The notes beneath the pieces were generated by a model. That model saw nothing but the letters and a program-made list of their open reading frames with translations, ran no database searches and had not been told where the DNA came from. This document shows, in pieces, positions 1 through 9,175 of a stretch of 45,591 nucleotides of DNA. The position numbers and the translations under genes are program-made. Position 1 is the stretch's first letter; the number at the start of each line of letters is the position of its first letter. This DNA is from Verrucomicrobiota bacterium (GTDB lineage: Bacteria; Verrucomicrobiota; Verrucomicrobiia; Chthoniobacterales; Chthoniobacteraceae): positions 1 to 45,591 of the forward strand of contig QQND01000017.1 in NCBI GenBank assembly GCA_003402745.1, given 5' to 3'.

Positions 1-36
1 CCTTGTCGGCCCCCTTGTCGGCCCCCTTGTCGGCCC
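1..36. repeat. Three tandem copies of a 12-bp unit
   Basis: The unit CCTTGTCGGCCC is present three times in perfect head-to-tail copies (1-12, 13-24, 25-36). The array runs into the ftsY stop codon (last C of copy three is the first base of the complementary stop). More copies may lie left of the window. No function can be read from it; it could be a slippage-prone variable-number repeat. Confidence 0.9.
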
Positions 37-884
37 TAGAGCATCTGCTCCACGAAACGGCGGGACTCAAAGAAATCGAGGTCTTCCACTCGTTCTCCCG
101 TGCCGGTGAAGCGGGTGGGAATTCCGAGTTCGTTTTGAATGGCCACAACGCAACCGCCTTTTCCAGAACCATCAAGCTTGGTCACGATGAGCCCGGTCAA
201 TCCTGTTGCTTCCTTGAATTCTCGCGCTTGAACGAGGGCGTTGCCCCCTGTTGTGGCATCAACCACCAAAAGCGTTTCATGGGGGGCGGTGGAATCTGTT
301 TTGCCTATGGCCCGGCGCACCTTGGTGAGTTCCTGCATCAGGTTAAACTTGTTGTGGAGCCGGCCGGCGGTGTCGCAGATCAAAAACTCTGAGTTTCTTG
401 CGACTGCCGCTCTGTAGGCGTCATGGCAGATGCCTGCGGGATCCGCGTTGTACGGCCCCTTTACCAATTCGCAGCCAATGCGCCCCGCCCAGACCTCGAG
501 CTGCTCGATGGCGGCCGCCCGGAAGGTGTCGGCCGCTGCCAGAATGACGCTGTGGCCCTTGCGTTTGAGCAGGTGGGCTAGTTTTGCCGTCGAGGTCGTT
601 TTGCCCGTGCCGTTGACGCCAACGACCAAGATGACCTTGGGGCGATCGGGCAGGGGGCGCAGCATGTGCGTGTCCCGCGGGAGCACTTTGAGAATTTCTT
701 CCCGGGCGACTTCCACGACCTTCTCGGCCGTCATTTTTTCGGGAAGTTCTTGGAGATGCTTGAGAATGCGCATCGACATGGGCACTCCCAGATCGGAGCG
801 GATGAGCATCTCTTCAAGTTCCTCCCAGTCCACCGGCCGGCCCGCGAAGCGTTGAACTAGATTTTTAAAAAAGCCGAATGCCAT
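36..884 (-). CDS. ftsY: Signal recognition particle receptor FtsY (SRP GTPase)
   Basis: FtsY docks ribosome-SRP complexes at the inner membrane; SRP and FtsY hydrolyse GTP together and pass the nascent membrane protein to SecYEG. The 282-residue product is essentially the NG domain. The helical N domain covers about residues 1-75. The GTPase follows with the P-loop GVNGTGKT (89-96), DTAGR (171-175) and the TKLDGSGKGG segment (235-244). The ending FxxxxFV is typical of SRP GTPases. The long acidic A domain of E. coli FtsY is absent, as in many bacteria. There is no C-terminal M domain, which excludes Ffh. It lies 18 bp after nusB and is probably co-transcribed with ribH and nusB. Confidence 0.96.
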   Translation of the reverse strand: MAFGFFKNLVQRFAGRPVDWEELEEMLIRSDLGVPMSMRILKHLQELPEKMTAEKVVEVAREEILKVLPRDTHMLRPLPDRPKVILVVGVNGTGKTTSTAKLAHLLKRKGHSVILAAADTFRAAAIEQLEVWAGRIGCELVKGPYNADPAGICHDAYRAAVARNSEFLICDTAGRLHNKFNLMQELTKVRRAIGKTDSTAPHETLLVVDATTGGNALVQAREFKEATGLTGLIVTKLDGSGKGGCVVAIQNELGIPTRFTGTGERVEDLDFFESRRFVEQML

Positions 885-902
885 GGAAAGAGTCGGTGGA
901 GT

Positions 903-1481
903 TTAAAGCGCACCAGCGGGGTTCGAAGGCGAGTCGGCCTCTAATGCTGGCTGCTGGGAGACATCGGCCACCGCCTGCCGGGAGGCCCGTGGCACTTCAG
1001 CCCGGATGCGGTCCAGCAGGCCGTTTACAAAACGGCCGGAGTCCTCGGAGCCAAACTGTTTTGCCAGTTCAATCGCCTCGTTGATTGCCACTACCGGAGG
1101 AACTTCGGCGTTATAAAGAATCTCGTAAACCGCCAGGCGGAGGATATTGCGGTCCACCGCTGCGAGACGTGAGAGTTGGTAGTTGCGGGCGAAACGCGTG
1201 ATGAGTTCGTCGATCTGGCTGCGATGGGTGCACACCCCGAGCACCAGGGTTTCAGCAAAGAGTCGGGCCTTCGGTGGGATGGGACTCCTGGAAGGGATGG
1301 GGTTCAACTCGTCCGGGTCTTCAGCGCCGGTCCGCAATTTCCAGAAGTCCGCATCCGGAGCCGTTGACTCGGGTTTTTGAAAATCGAGCTGAAAGAGAAA
1401 CTGGATGGCAGCCTCGCGCCCCTCACGGCGAAGGCCGGCCTGAGGACGATCACGTTTTGGGATGGAGCGGGAGTCACTCAT
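903..1481 (-). CDS. nusB: Transcription antitermination factor NusB
   Basis: NusB binds boxA RNA together with NusE (ribosomal protein S10) and supports antitermination on rRNA operons. The product is 192 residues. The NusB fold is visible from 'GREAAIQFLFQLDF' near the N terminus to the conserved block 'RLAVYEILY...PPVVAINEAIELAKQFG...FVNGLLDRI'. An insertion of about 25 residues with several prolines separates the first helix from the rest, and a low-complexity tail of about 25 residues follows. The ATG at 1481 is chosen because it overlaps the ribH stop as ATGA, which suggests translational coupling. The longer reading frame upstream lies inside ribH. Confidence 0.93.
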   Translation of the reverse strand: MSDSRSIPKRDRPQAGLRREGREAAIQFLFQLDFQKPESTAPDADFWKLRTGAEDPDELNPIPSRSPIPPKARLFAETLVLGVCTHRSQIDELITRFARNYQLSRLAAVDRNILRLAVYEILYNAEVPPVVAINEAIELAKQFGSEDSGRFVNGLLDRIRAEVPRASRQAVADVSQQPALEADSPSNPAGAL

Positions 1482-1972
1482 GCGTTTTGAGAAGGGTGCG
1501 GCAAGCGGAGGCCCTCCACGGTGCGGAGCATTCTCACCGCGGCGCGGGCCGCTTCGGTGCCACGGTTGAGGTCGGCTTCCAAGCAACGCGCCGCCGCCTG
1601 TGCCTCGCCCTGGACAAGCAAGACTTCATGTAAAACAGGAAGATGGTGTTTCAAAGAGCTCTCTAGCAAGGCATGGGTCACGGCCTGTGCGACCAATGTC
1701 GCATGGGCGGTTTCCCCGTTTAGCAGGACGCCAAAGGCGGCTACCGCGTCAACTTCCCTGCTGGCGGCGAGCAGTTCCACTGCGAGTGGGAGTTCAAAGG
1801 ATCCAGGAACCCGGTGGATTTGGACCTTGGCCTGCGGGCAGATCAGTCGCAGCTCGCTTTCAAAATGGGAGACCAACCCTTCAACCCAGATCGGGTTGTA
1901 CAGGCTGGCAACGATGGCGACCCTCCAAGGGGTGGTGCACGATTCGGGACGAGGCGGAAGTTGACTGGACAT
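1478..1972 (-). CDS. ribH: 6,7-dimethyl-8-ribityllumazine synthase
   Basis: RibH condenses 5-amino-6-ribitylaminouracil with 3,4-dihydroxy-2-butanone 4-phosphate, the penultimate step of riboflavin synthesis. The 164-residue product contains RVAIVASLYN at about 17-26, PGSFELP (56-62) and GETAH (86-90), whose His matches the family's proton-transfer histidine, plus a C-terminal 'NRGTEAA' segment. The familiar 'HFDYV' after the catalytic region reads HATLV here, a mild divergence. ATG starts at 2014 and a TTG at 2038 are also in frame. The start at 1972 gives the usual family length, but none has a clear Shine-Dalgarno. It is the first gene of ribH-nusB-ftsY; other riboflavin genes are not in the window. 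Confidence 0.9.
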   Translation of the reverse strand: MSSQLPPRPESCTTPWRVAIVASLYNPIWVEGLVSHFESELRLICPQAKVQIHRVPGSFELPLAVELLAASREVDAVAAFGVLLNGETAHATLVAQAVTHALLESSLKHHLPVLHEVLLVQGEAQAAARCLEADLNRGTEAARAAVRMLRTVEGLRLPHPSQNA

Positions 1973-2089
1973 GAGTAAAGAGCGGTCCGCGGGAAATCGC
2001 GGGTTTGAAACCATAACGAGGCTCTGGGAGTTGGGCAAACCTCAATTCAGGAGTGCCATCGCTGGGCAACCCGGATAGAAATATTTTGC

Positions 2090-2944
2090 ATGAGAAAACG
2101 GATCCTAGTGGGCGCTGCGCTGTTGTGCAACGGGGCTTGGCTTGGCGTCGGCACGGGGGCTGCCGGCGACACAGCCGACCAGCTTCCCAAGGCGGGCGTG
2201 ACGGAGACATACCCACCCGCCGATTTCCAAATCGTGTTGGACGAGTCTTTCAATGGAAAAGCGCTCAACAGCGATCTCTGGAGTACGACCTTAAAGGTCT
2301 TTGGACGCTTGGGAGATCGTTACCATAACAATAGTTATCTCAACTATTTAAGTGACGAAGACGTCATGCTCGAAAATGGCATTCTGCGCTTGCGGGCGGA
2401 AAACCGGAGTGTCGAGGGCGATAATCCACCGGGAGCGTACGACTACAGCGCCGGGATGGTTTCTTCGCACGACAAGTTCCAGTTTCAGTACGGATACATT
2501 GAAATTCGCGCGAAATTTCCCGGCGGAAAAGGCGTGTGGCCGTGCTTCTGGTTGATGCCCCAAGCCCATCAATGGCCCCCGGAATTTGATATCGCCGAAT
2601 ACTACGGGGGCAGAAAAATGATGCACCTTGGACTTTGCCACGGCAACTTCCCGGAGATCAACTGGGACAGCGACGGGAATACCGACGTGGATTTTGAAGG
2701 AGCATGGAATACGTACGGGTTGCTCTGGCTGCCGGGTCGGGCTGTGTGGCTTCAGAACGGCATCGCAAAACGCGAGGTTAAAGGAGCTCACGTTCCGACG
2801 ATTCCAATGTACGTCATTCTGAGCAACGGGGTCAGTAGTCACATCGGGCCATCCGGCGAACCGGATGGGCAGACGAGGTTTCCGAATTTTTTTGAGGTGG
2901 ATTATGTAAGAGTCTGGAGGCCGCCCGCCGCCGTGGCCCGTTAG
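2090..2944 (+). CDS. Secreted GH16-family glycoside hydrolase (beta-glucanase/laminarinase type)
   Basis: This is a 284-residue protein with a signal peptide (basic MRKR, hydrophobic stretch to about residue 25) and one GH16 jelly-roll domain. The catalytic signature EFDIAE lies at 165-170, with E165 as nucleophile, E170 as acid/base and D167 as the helper residue. Flanking GH16 hallmarks are 'GYIEIRAKFPGGKGVWPCFWL' spread over about 135-155 and the closing 'FEVDYVRVW'. GH16 enzymes cut beta-1,3 or beta-1,3/1,4 glucans, agar, carrageenan or related galactans; the exact substrate cannot be read here. It sits alone between divergent ribH and rplA, an odd place for a polysaccharidase. No carbohydrate-binding module or sorting signal was seen. 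Confidence 0.92.
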   Translation: MRKRILVGAALLCNGAWLGVGTGAAGDTADQLPKAGVTETYPPADFQIVLDESFNGKALNSDLWSTTLKVFGRLGDRYHNNSYLNYLSDEDVMLENGILRLRAENRSVEGDNPPGAYDYSAGMVSSHDKFQFQYGYIEIRAKFPGGKGVWPCFWLMPQAHQWPPEFDIAEYYGGRKMMHLGLCHGNFPEINWDSDGNTDVDFEGAWNTYGLLWLPGRAVWLQNGIAKREVKGAHVPTIPMYVILSNGVSSHIGPSGEPDGQTRFPNFFEVDYVRVWRPPAAVAR

Positions 2945-3201
2945 GTGCGTGGGAGGGGCGGCTTGGATGGGGCTTTTGGAATGCGCTTTCGGAAGAAGCA
3001 TTAGGCACGCAAGTGCCTCCTGCTCATTTGTGTTCACTCAGGTCGGTCGCGGAGATCTTTGTGCGCGGCGAAAATTTTTCCTGCGTTGGCACGAAAAAAG
3101 GTTGCCAATCTTGGGACATCCTTCATTGTGTCCAGCCCGCTCGTCGGGGCCCGCAGGAGACCGAGGCACTTAAGCAGCGGTCGATCGCACTGCATAAACC
3201 T
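2945..3201 (+). promoter_or_regulatory. Leader of the rplA operon with two hairpins
   Basis: The 257 bases between the GH16 gene and rplA contain no credible gene. Hairpin one is AGGCAC-GCAA-GTGCCT at 3003-3018, a perfect 6-bp stem capped by a GNRA-type tetraloop, extended by GCA/TGC (2998-3000 with 3021-3023) across a 2x2 internal loop. Hairpin two is TTGGCA (3086-3091) with TGCCAA (3103-3108) around an A-rich loop. They could terminate GH16 transcription or control rplA translation (L1 autoregulation is known in E. coli). No convincing -35/-10 pair was found, and no Shine-Dalgarno precedes rplA. Confidence 0.4.
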
Positions 3202-3903
3202 ATGGCAATCAAAAGATCTAAACGTTATCGCGCCGCCGCTGAAAAGGTGGGCGCTCCGCGGTCGCATCCGTTCGCAGAAGCTTTGAGCACGCTCAAAAGT
3301 CTTCCTGAGACTAAGTTCGACCAAACAGTCACGCTCTCCTTCCGTTTGGGCGTAGACCCCCGCCAGTCCGACCAAATGGTCCGCGGCACCTGCCCTCTGC
3401 CTCACGGCTCCGGGAAGTCGGTGCGCGTCCTTGTCTTCGCTGAAGGCGCTTCCGCGGAAGCCGCGCGCGAGGCTGGAGCTGAGTTTGTGGGATACAAAGA
3501 CCTCGTCGACAAATGCGTCGCTGGGTTCCAGGACTTCGACGTCGCGATCGCGACACCGGCCTGTATGGCTGAAGTGCGTAAATTGGGTAAAGTTCTCGGG
3601 CCTCGTGGCTTGATGCCGAACCCCAAGACCGGCACCGTGACGGACGACACAGCTAGAGCGGTTCGCGAAGTCAAGGCGGGCCGTGTGGAATTTAAGCTCG
3701 ATAAGAACGGAAATATTTCCGTCCCGGTTGGCAAACTTTCCTTCTCGGAAGTGGCGCTGTTGGAAAACGGCACGGCAGTAATTGACGCGATCGTCAAATC
3801 GCGGCCCTCCTCCGCAAAAGGGCGTTTTGTGGAAAACATCACGCTCGCCTCCACGATGTCGCCCGGCGTCCGCGTGGACTCGACGCCATTCCTGAAATTC
3901 TAA
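3202..3903 (+). CDS. rplA: 50S ribosomal protein L1
   Basis: L1 builds the L1 stalk of the large subunit, which moves deacylated tRNA out of the E site, and in many bacteria it represses its own mRNA. The 233-residue length is normal. The family block '[12 protein letters not shown]' is present at about residues 139-150, followed by '[19 protein letters not shown]'. The start at 3202 gives MAIKRSKRY, a typical L1 N terminus; the open frame extends upstream but not with L1-like sequence. rplK, which normally precedes rplA, is missing; a glycosidase gene is found instead. rplJ follows after 14 bp. Confidence 0.97.
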   Translation: MAIKRSKRYRAAAEKVGAPRSHPFAEALSTLKSLPETKFDQTVTLSFRLGVDPRQSDQMVRGTCPLPHGSGKSVRVLVFAEGASAEAAREAGAEFVGYKDLVDKCVAGFQDFDVAIATPACMAEVRKLGKVLGPRGLMPNPKTGTVTDDTARAVREVKAGRVEFKLDKNGNISVPVGKLSFSEVALLENGTAVIDAIVKSRPSSAKGRFVENITLASTMSPGVRVDSTPFLKF

Positions 3904-3908
3904 GGAGG
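3902..3908 (+). promoter_or_regulatory. Strong Shine-Dalgarno of rplJ
   Basis: AAGGAGG overlaps the rplA stop codon and lies 9 bases before the rplJ ATG. It is one of the few perfect Shine-Dalgarno sequences in the window and fixes the rplJ start. Confidence 0.85.
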
Positions 3909-3917
3909 AAACTTACA

Positions 3918-4466
3918 ATGCATCCCGCAAAAGCCTCTATTGTCGAAGATATCGCCAGCCGCCTGAACGCATCGCCGTTCTTGTTCGTTGCTGACTATAC
4001 CGGTCTGAAAGTCACACAGTTTTCTGAGCTCCGCAACCGGTTGTACGCCGTGGGCGCCCAGTTCCATGTGGTGAAGAACACCTTCCTCCGCCGCGCTTTA
4101 GCCGGTGCTGGAATGCCCGAGATCCAAGATCTCCGCGGCCAGACAGCCATTGTTACGGGTGACAAGGATGTCGCAGCCGCCGCCAAGGTGGTGAAGACGT
4201 TCTCAGCCGAATTCAAGAAGCCCGCGATTCGCGCCGGCATCGTCGATAATCTTTCGGTTTCCGCCGATCAGATTAGCGCGATTGCAGATCTGCCTTCCCG
4301 CGAGGTGCTTCTGGCAACACTCTTGGGTGTGCTTCAGGCGCCCGCGACCCAGTTGGTGCGCGTGCTCAACGAGCCTGCTGCCTCCCTTGCCCGCGTTTTG
4401 CAGGCAAAGGTCGACCAGGCGGGGGAACCTGTCCAAGAACCCGCAGCAGAACCCGCGGCAGAGTAG
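3918..4466 (+). CDS. rplJ: 50S ribosomal protein L10
   Basis: L10 anchors L7/L12 dimers to the large subunit at the base of the stalk and, in other bacteria, represses translation of its operon. The 182-residue product has the N-terminal rRNA-binding domain (about 1-130, with 'FVADYTGLKV' and 'VVKNTFLRRAL') and the C-terminal helix for L12 binding (about 135-165). An unusual Ala/Glu/Pro-rich tail ends in two 'EPAAE' repeats. The start is fixed by a perfect Shine-Dalgarno. The gap to rplL is 208 bp, longer than usual for this gene pair, and carries a hairpin and a promoter candidate. Confidence 0.96.
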   Translation: MHPAKASIVEDIASRLNASPFLFVADYTGLKVTQFSELRNRLYAVGAQFHVVKNTFLRRALAGAGMPEIQDLRGQTAIVTGDKDVAAAAKVVKTFSAEFKKPAIRAGIVDNLSVSADQISAIADLPSREVLLATLLGVLQAPATQLVRVLNEPAASLARVLQAKVDQAGEPVQEPAAEPAAE

Positions 4467-4483
4467 CCCGTTGTTTCCACTTT

Positions 4484-4513
4484 GGAACGGCGGGCTCGAT
4501 GGTTCGCCGTTCC
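4484..4513 (+). terminator. Hairpin between rplJ and rplL (attenuator or processing site)
   Basis: GGAACGGCG (4484-4492) pairs perfectly with CGCCGTTCC (4505-4513) around a 12-base loop. It starts 17 bases after the rplJ stop. The following sequence is only mildly T-rich, so partial termination or RNase processing is more likely than full termination. Confidence 0.6.
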
Positions 4514-4567
4514 TCCAAACTTTTGCCGACGCAAGTCAGCGAAAACCGGGGCCCTCTTCTATTGAGG

Positions 4568-4596
4568 TTGGCTCCATTTTAAACCCAAAATAAAAT
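4568..4596 (+). promoter_or_regulatory. Candidate sigma70-type promoter for rplL
   Basis: TTGGCT (4568-4573) and TAAAAT (4591-4596) are separated by exactly 17 bases, in an A/T-rich patch unlike the surrounding sequence. Start of transcription would be near 4603, giving a leader of about 70 bases. The leader holds AAGGGCCCTT (4614-4623) and the 14-bp palindrome TCCGGAGCTCCGGA (4636-4649). A separate promoter would fit the need for several L12 copies per ribosome. This is a sequence call only. Confidence 0.5.
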
Positions 4597-4674
4597 AGGT
4601 TCCTCGTCGGGGTAAGGGCCCTTCCCCTTAATTGATCCGGAGCTCCGGAAAGCGACGACACCATCCCGTAATAT

Positions 4675-5052
4675 ATGTCCGATACACACGCATTGGTTGA
4701 GCAGCTCAGCGGTCTCACCATCCTCCAGGTCGCCGATCTCGTCAAGCAGCTCGAAGAAAAGTGGGGCGTAAGCGCCGCCGCTCCCGTTGCCGTGGCTGCA
4801 GCAGGCCCGGCCGCTGCCGCTGCTCCCGTGGAAGAAAAAACCTCCTTCGACGTGATTTTGAAGGAAGCAGGCGCTAATAAGATTGGCGTCATCAAGGAAG
4901 TGCGCGCGGCGGTTGCCGGCCTCGGTCTGGCGGAAGCCAAGGCCCTTGTCGAAAGCGCGCCGAAAGCGCTCAAAGAAGGCGTCACCAAGGAAGAAGCAGA
5001 AGAGATCAAGAAAAAGATCGAAGCTGCAGGCGCCAAGGTCGAAATCAAGTAG
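4675..5052 (+). CDS. rplL: 50S ribosomal protein L7/L12
   Basis: L7/L12 is the multicopy stalk protein that recruits and activates the translational GTPases. The 125-residue product shows the three parts of the family. The dimerisation domain covers about 1-33, the flexible Ala/Pro/Val hinge about 34-52, and the factor-binding domain about 55-125, with '[23 protein letters not shown]' spread over 55-77 and the C-terminal '[12 protein letters not shown]'. No Shine-Dalgarno is visible before the ATG, which is surprising for such a highly expressed gene. The leader hairpins or another initiation mode may compensate. Confidence 0.97.
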   Translation: MSDTHALVEQLSGLTILQVADLVKQLEEKWGVSAAAPVAVAAAGPAAAAAPVEEKTSFDVILKEAGANKIGVIKEVRAAVAGLGLAEAKALVESAPKALKEGVTKEEAEEIKKKIEAAGAKVEIK

Positions 5053-5065
5053 TCCTTTTTGGCTC

Positions 5066-5133
5066 TCCGGCTGGGATTTTTCCGCCGGATTCATTTGCAC
5101 GCCCGGCAGGCCCACTTTTTGCTTGCCGGGCGT
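5066..5133 (+). terminator. Two hairpins after rplL (attenuator before rpoB)
   Basis: Hairpin one is TCCGGC (5066-5071) with GCCGGA (5084-5089). Hairpin two is ACGCCCGGCA (5099-5108) with TGCCGGGCGT (5124-5133), a perfect 10-bp stem with a 15-base loop. No T-run directly follows the second stem. The place matches the known rplL-rpoB attenuator/RNase III region of other bacteria, where ribosomal protein and polymerase output are set apart. Confidence 0.6.
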
Positions 5134-5323
5134 TGCCCTCTCCCTGACAGTAAAAAACCCACGGTTCTGATAAACCTATTGATTACCGCAGAGTCGCGCG
5201 CAATGGCGACCATCTCAAGCAGAGCGGCCAGTTTCTGGCTGTTCAAAGTGCTCGGGGCTGGTTCGTTCTGCTCGCGCCTCTGCGGTTTTTTGCCCGCAGC
5301 CTCTGTATCCATCGAACCCACTC

Positions 5324-8300
5324 ATGTCTGAGCGCATTAATTTCGGCAAAATCAAGGAAGGCGCCGAGCCGCCAAACCTTATCGAGATCCAATTAAACTC
5401 CTACGTGGAGTTTCTTCAAAAAGACGTTCCCCTCAGCCGGCGCAAGAGCACCGGTCTTCACGCCGTCTTTTCAGAAGTTTTCCCCATCTCCAGTTACGAT
5501 GAGAAGGTCGTGCTGCAGTTCGACTCTTTTGAAATAGGGGATCCAAAAATGTCTGTGCGCGAGTGTATGCGCGAGTCGCAGACATTTTCAGCACCTCTCT
5601 ATGTTACTTTCTCTTTGAGAGAAGAGCGTGCCACCCGGGAAGAGAAAGTCTACATGGGTGAAATTCCCCTGATGACTCCCCAGGGCACGTTTGTGATCAA
5701 CGGCGCCGAACGCGTTGTTGTTTCTCAGTTGCACCGTTCTCCTGGGATCGCCTTTGAATCCTCGGTTCATCTCAATGGCAAGGTCCTTTACTCCTTCCGG
5801 ATCATACCCGATCGCGGTTCCTGGATGGAAGTTCAGTACGATACCAACGACTTGCTTTACGTCTATCTCGACCGTCGCAAGCGCCGTCGCAAATTTCTTG
5901 CAACAACGCTCCTGCGCGCCCTTGGCTTTGGTACGGACGAGGAAATTATTTCGCTTTTTTACGACATCGAAACTCTCAAGTTGAGCGATTCACTCGAAGA
6001 GGAGGCGTTTTCAAGCAAGGTTTTGGTTAATTCTGTTTTGGACGGTGAAATCACTGTGGCGCGCGCTTTCGAGCCGCTCACCAAGGCAACGATCAGTCAG
6101 ATTCTGGCCCTCGGTACCAAGTCTGTTTCTGTAGTCGATCTGAAGGGTGACGACACCATTATCAAGGCGCTCAAAAAGGATCCTGTGGACACTGAGGAAG
6201 AAGCCCTCAAGGAAATCTACCGCCGTCTGCGCCCTGGCGACCCTCCTTCGGTGCCGAATGCTCGCGGCTTGCTTAAGCGGCTCTTTTTTGATCCGAAGAA
6301 ATACGATCTCGGGCGTGTAGGACGCCACAAAATAAATTCAAAACTCGGCCTCAATGTAAGCCCAGACGAGCGTGTGCTCACCAAGGACGATTTTGTGGGG
6401 GCGATGAAGTATCTCATCCAACTTCGCACCGGAGAAGGGCGACTGGATGACATCGATCATTTGGGTTCGCGCCGCGTTCGGACTGTCGGTGAACTTTTGG
6501 CCAACCAGTGCCGCGTCGGTCTCGCCCGCACGGAGCGTTTGGTGAAAGAACGCATGGCGTTGTTCGATATGAACATCGAGGGCATGACTCCCCAGAAGCT
6601 CATTAACCCCAAGGCATTGTCTGCAGTGATCAGGGATTTTTTCGGCCGCTCCCAGTTGAGCCAGTTCATGGACCAGACCAATCCTCTGGCAGAATTGACC
6701 CACAAGCGCCGTCTGTCTGCTCTCGGGCCAGGAGGCTTGAGCCGCGACCGCGCAGGCTTCGAAGTTCGCGACGTGCATCCGTCCCATTACGGCCGCATTT
6801 GTCCAATTGAAACTCCTGAAGGTCCGAACATCGGTCTGATTTCGTCGCTCTCGAGCTATGCGCAGATTAACGATTTCGGGTTCATTGAGACTCCGTATCG
6901 CAAAGTAACCAACGGGAAGGTGACCGGCAAAATCGAGTACCTCACCGGCGATCAGGAGGAGAACTTCCTTGTGGCGCAGGCCAGCGTGCCCGTGGACGCG
7001 GATGGCAAGTTTCTCACCGACAAGGTTGCAGTTCGTTCCGGCGGAGACTTCCTCGAGGTGGAGCCTGACAAGGTCCATTACATGGATATTTCGCCCAAGC
7101 AGCTCGTTTCCGTTGCGGCTTCGTTGATTCCGTTCCTAGAACATGATGATGCGAACCGTGCTTTGATGGGATCGAACATGCAGCGCCAAGGCGTACCGCT
7201 TCTCATTTCCGATGCACCGCTTGTGGGAACCGGGATGGAAGGCAAGGTTGCACGCGATTCTCGCGCTGTGATTGTCGCCGAAGGCAACGGGGTTGTTGCC
7301 AGTGTCACGGCCGATCAGATCATCATTACGCCGGACGGTGAAATTCCTGAGACGAAGAAAAAATTCCGTCACGATCCGGCGGAAAACATCTTCATCTACG
7401 ATCTTCGTAAGTTCATGCGTTCCAACGCTGGGACCTGCGTTAATCAGCGGCCGATCGTTCGCAAGGGTGACAAGATCACCGAAGGAATGGTTATCGCCGA
7501 CGGCCCGAACTGTGACAACGGGGAACTCGCTCTTGGCCGAAACGTGCTCGTCGCGTTCATGCCTTGGAATGGGTATAACTTCGAGGATGCGATCACGATC
7601 TCAGAACGAGTTGTGAAGGAGGACATCTATACCTCTATTCATATCGATGAGTTCGAGTGTGGCGCTCGCGACACGAAGCTTGGGCCCGAAGAGATCACGC
7701 GGGATATCCCGAATGTCTCTGAAGAAGCGCTTCGAAATCTGGGGCCTGACGGCGTCGTCCGCGTGGGCGCGGAAATCCGGCCCGGTGACATTCTGGTGGG
7801 TAAAATTACTCCGAAGAGTGAAACTGAACTTGCTCCAGAAGAGCGCCTTCTTCGTGCGATCTTCGGTGAAAAGGCAGCTGACGTGAAAGACACTTCACTG
7901 ACGGTACCCTCTGGTACCTACGGGATTGTGATGGACGTCAAAGTTTCAAGCCGCAAGGAAGTTGCAAAGATCAAACTCAGCCCGAGTGAATCCAAGCGCC
8001 AGCAGAAGGAAGCCGAGGAGCATCACCAGAAGAAACTGGACGAACTTCACGAGGAACTTACCGAAGCGCTGGCGAACATCCTACTCGGTGAGAAGATTCC
8101 TCTCGACGTGGTGAACGCACAGACCGGCGAGATCATCATCCCTGCCAATCGGAAGATCACCAAGACGCTCCTCCGCAAGCTTGCCCAAGTATACGACCAC
8201 GTGGACATCGATCCGTCGCCGATTCGCAACAAGATCCGCGATATCATTGGTGAGTTTGAGCCAAAGTTCCAGGAACTGGAAAACGAGCACGAATCCTCGA

Positions 8301-9130
8301 TGGATAAGCTTGAGAGCGGGGATGATATAGATCCCGGCATCATCAAGCAGGTCAAGGTTTACATCGCCTCGAAGCGGAAGCTTTCGGTGGGGGACAAGAT
8401 GGCTGGCCGTCACGGGAACAAGGGCGTCGTAGCCCGCATTGTTCCTGAAGAAGACATGCCATTTCTGTCTGATGGAAAGCCCGTTGATATCGTGCTGAAC
8501 CCGCTCGGGGTGCCTTCTCGAATGAACGTTGGGCAGGTGTTGGAGACCCATCTCGGTGTGGCCGCAAAGGCCCTCGGGTTCAAGGTCGCCACGCCGGTTT
8601 TCGACGGAATCAAGGAAGAGCAGATCTTCGAATTTCTCAAGGAAGCCCGCAAAAAAGAGGGCTTCACCTGGGTGACGGAAACTGGGAAGGCCACGGTTTA
8701 CGATGGTCGTACCGGGGATGCGTTCGACCAGCAAGTGGTGGTCGGCTACATCTACATGCTCAAGCTCGGCCATTTGGTCGCAGACAAAATCCACGCCCGT
8801 GCAGTTGGCCCCTACTCGCTTGTCACCCAGCAGCCTTTGGGCGGGAAAGCACAGTACGGTGGACAGCGGTTCGGGGAAATGGAAGTTTGGGCGCTCGAAG
8901 CTTACGGGGCAGCCTACACCCTTCAGGAACTCCTCACGGTCAAGTCTGATGACGTGCAGGGCCGCACGCGGATCTACGAGGCCATCGTCAAGGGCGACAA
9001 CGCTCTGGAAGCTGGCACTCCCGAATCCTTCAACGTGTTGATCAAGGAAATGCAGTCGCTGGGCCTCGATGTGAAAGTCGGGCCACGCACCGAGCAGTCC
9101 GGACCCTTGATTCCGCACGTCACGTTCTAA
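5324..9130 (+). CDS. rpoB: DNA-directed RNA polymerase beta subunit
   Basis: The beta subunit forms one half of the RNA polymerase catalytic cleft and is the target of rifamycins. The 1268-residue product is somewhat shorter than the 1342 of E. coli but collinear with the family. The rifampicin region begins near F448-M-D-Q; D450, H460 and S465 correspond to E. coli D516, H526 and S531 and are all wild type. The segments '[14 protein letters not shown]', '[12 protein letters not shown]' and '[24 protein letters not shown]' are present in order. A charged helical stretch with many E/K/H residues (about 885-910) sits in the region where lineage-specific insertions occur. The start codon has no Shine-Dalgarno; the N terminus MSERINFGK fits the family. 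Confidence 0.98.
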   Translation: MSERINFGKIKEGAEPPNLIEIQLNSYVEFLQKDVPLSRRKSTGLHAVFSEVFPISSYDEKVVLQFDSFEIGDPKMSVRECMRESQTFSAPLYVTFSLREERATREEKVYMGEIPLMTPQGTFVINGAERVVVSQLHRSPGIAFESSVHLNGKVLYSFRIIPDRGSWMEVQYDTNDLLYVYLDRRKRRRKFLATTLLRALGFGTDEEIISLFYDIETLKLSDSLEEEAFSSKVLVNSVLDGEITVARAFEPLTKATISQILALGTKSVSVVDLKGDDTIIKALKKDPVDTEEEALKEIYRRLRPGDPPSVPNARGLLKRLFFDPKKYDLGRVGRHKINSKLGLNVSPDERVLTKDDFVGAMKYLIQLRTGEGRLDDIDHLGSRRVRTVGELLANQCRVGLARTERLVKERMALFDMNIEGMTPQKLINPKALSAVIRDFFGRSQLSQFMDQTNPLAELTHKRRLSALGPGGLSRDRAGFEVRDVHPSHYGRICPIETPEGPNIGLISSLSSYAQINDFGFIETPYRKVTNGKVTGKIEYLTGDQEENFLVAQASVPVDADGKFLTDKVAVRSGGDFLEVEPDKVHYMDISPKQLVSVAASLIPFLEHDDANRALMGSNMQRQGVPLLISDAPLVGTGMEGKVARDSRAVIVAEGNGVVASVTADQIIITPDGEIPETKKKFRHDPAENIFIYDLRKFMRSNAGTCVNQRPIVRKGDKITEGMVIADGPNCDNGELALGRNVLVAFMPWNGYNFEDAITISERVVKEDIYTSIHIDEFECGARDTKLGPEEITRDIPNVSEEALRNLGPDGVVRVGAEIRPGDILVGKITPKSETELAPEERLLRAIFGEKAADVKDTSLTVPSGTYGIVMDVKVSSRKEVAKIKLSPSESKRQQKEAEEHHQKKLDELHEELTEALANILLGEKIPLDVVNAQTGEIIIPANRKITKTLLRKLAQVYDHVDIDPSPIRNKIRDIIGEFEPKFQELENEHESSMDKLESGDDIDPGIIKQVKVYIASKRKLSVGDKMAGRHGNKGVVARIVPEEDMPFLSDGKPVDIVLNPLGVPSRMNVGQVLETHLGVAAKALGFKVATPVFDGIKEEQIFEFLKEARKKEGFTWVTETGKATVYDGRTGDAFDQQVVVGYIYMLKLGHLVADKIHARAVGPYSLVTQQPLGGKAQYGGQRFGEMEVWALEAYGAAYTLQELLTVKSDDVQGRTRIYEAIVKGDNALEAGTPESFNVLIKEMQSLGLDVKVGPRTEQSGPLIPHVTF

Positions 9131-9143
9131 ATTCATCCTCGTT

Positions 9144-9175
9144 GGCCATCCGGCGTCCCGCCACGCCGGATGGCC
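9144..9175 (+). terminator. Perfect 12-bp hairpin between rpoB and rpoC
   Basis: GGCCATCCGGCG (9144-9155) pairs without mismatch with CGCCGGATGGCC (9164-9175) around an 8-base loop, followed by TCATTTT. It looks like an intrinsic terminator, yet rpoC must still be transcribed. Partial termination, an RNase III-like cleavage site or mRNA stabilisation are options. Confidence 0.65.

Noticed and set aside
4598..4674. Palindromes before rplL as a riboswitch or attenuator with a defined ligand
   Set aside because: The pieces are short and no known riboswitch core or alternating terminator/antiterminator could be drawn. Kept only as part of the rplL leader description.
8081..9136. Open frame on the minus strand (about 351 codons) opposite rpoB
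   Set aside because: Mirror frame of the rpoB C-terminal part, without motifs.
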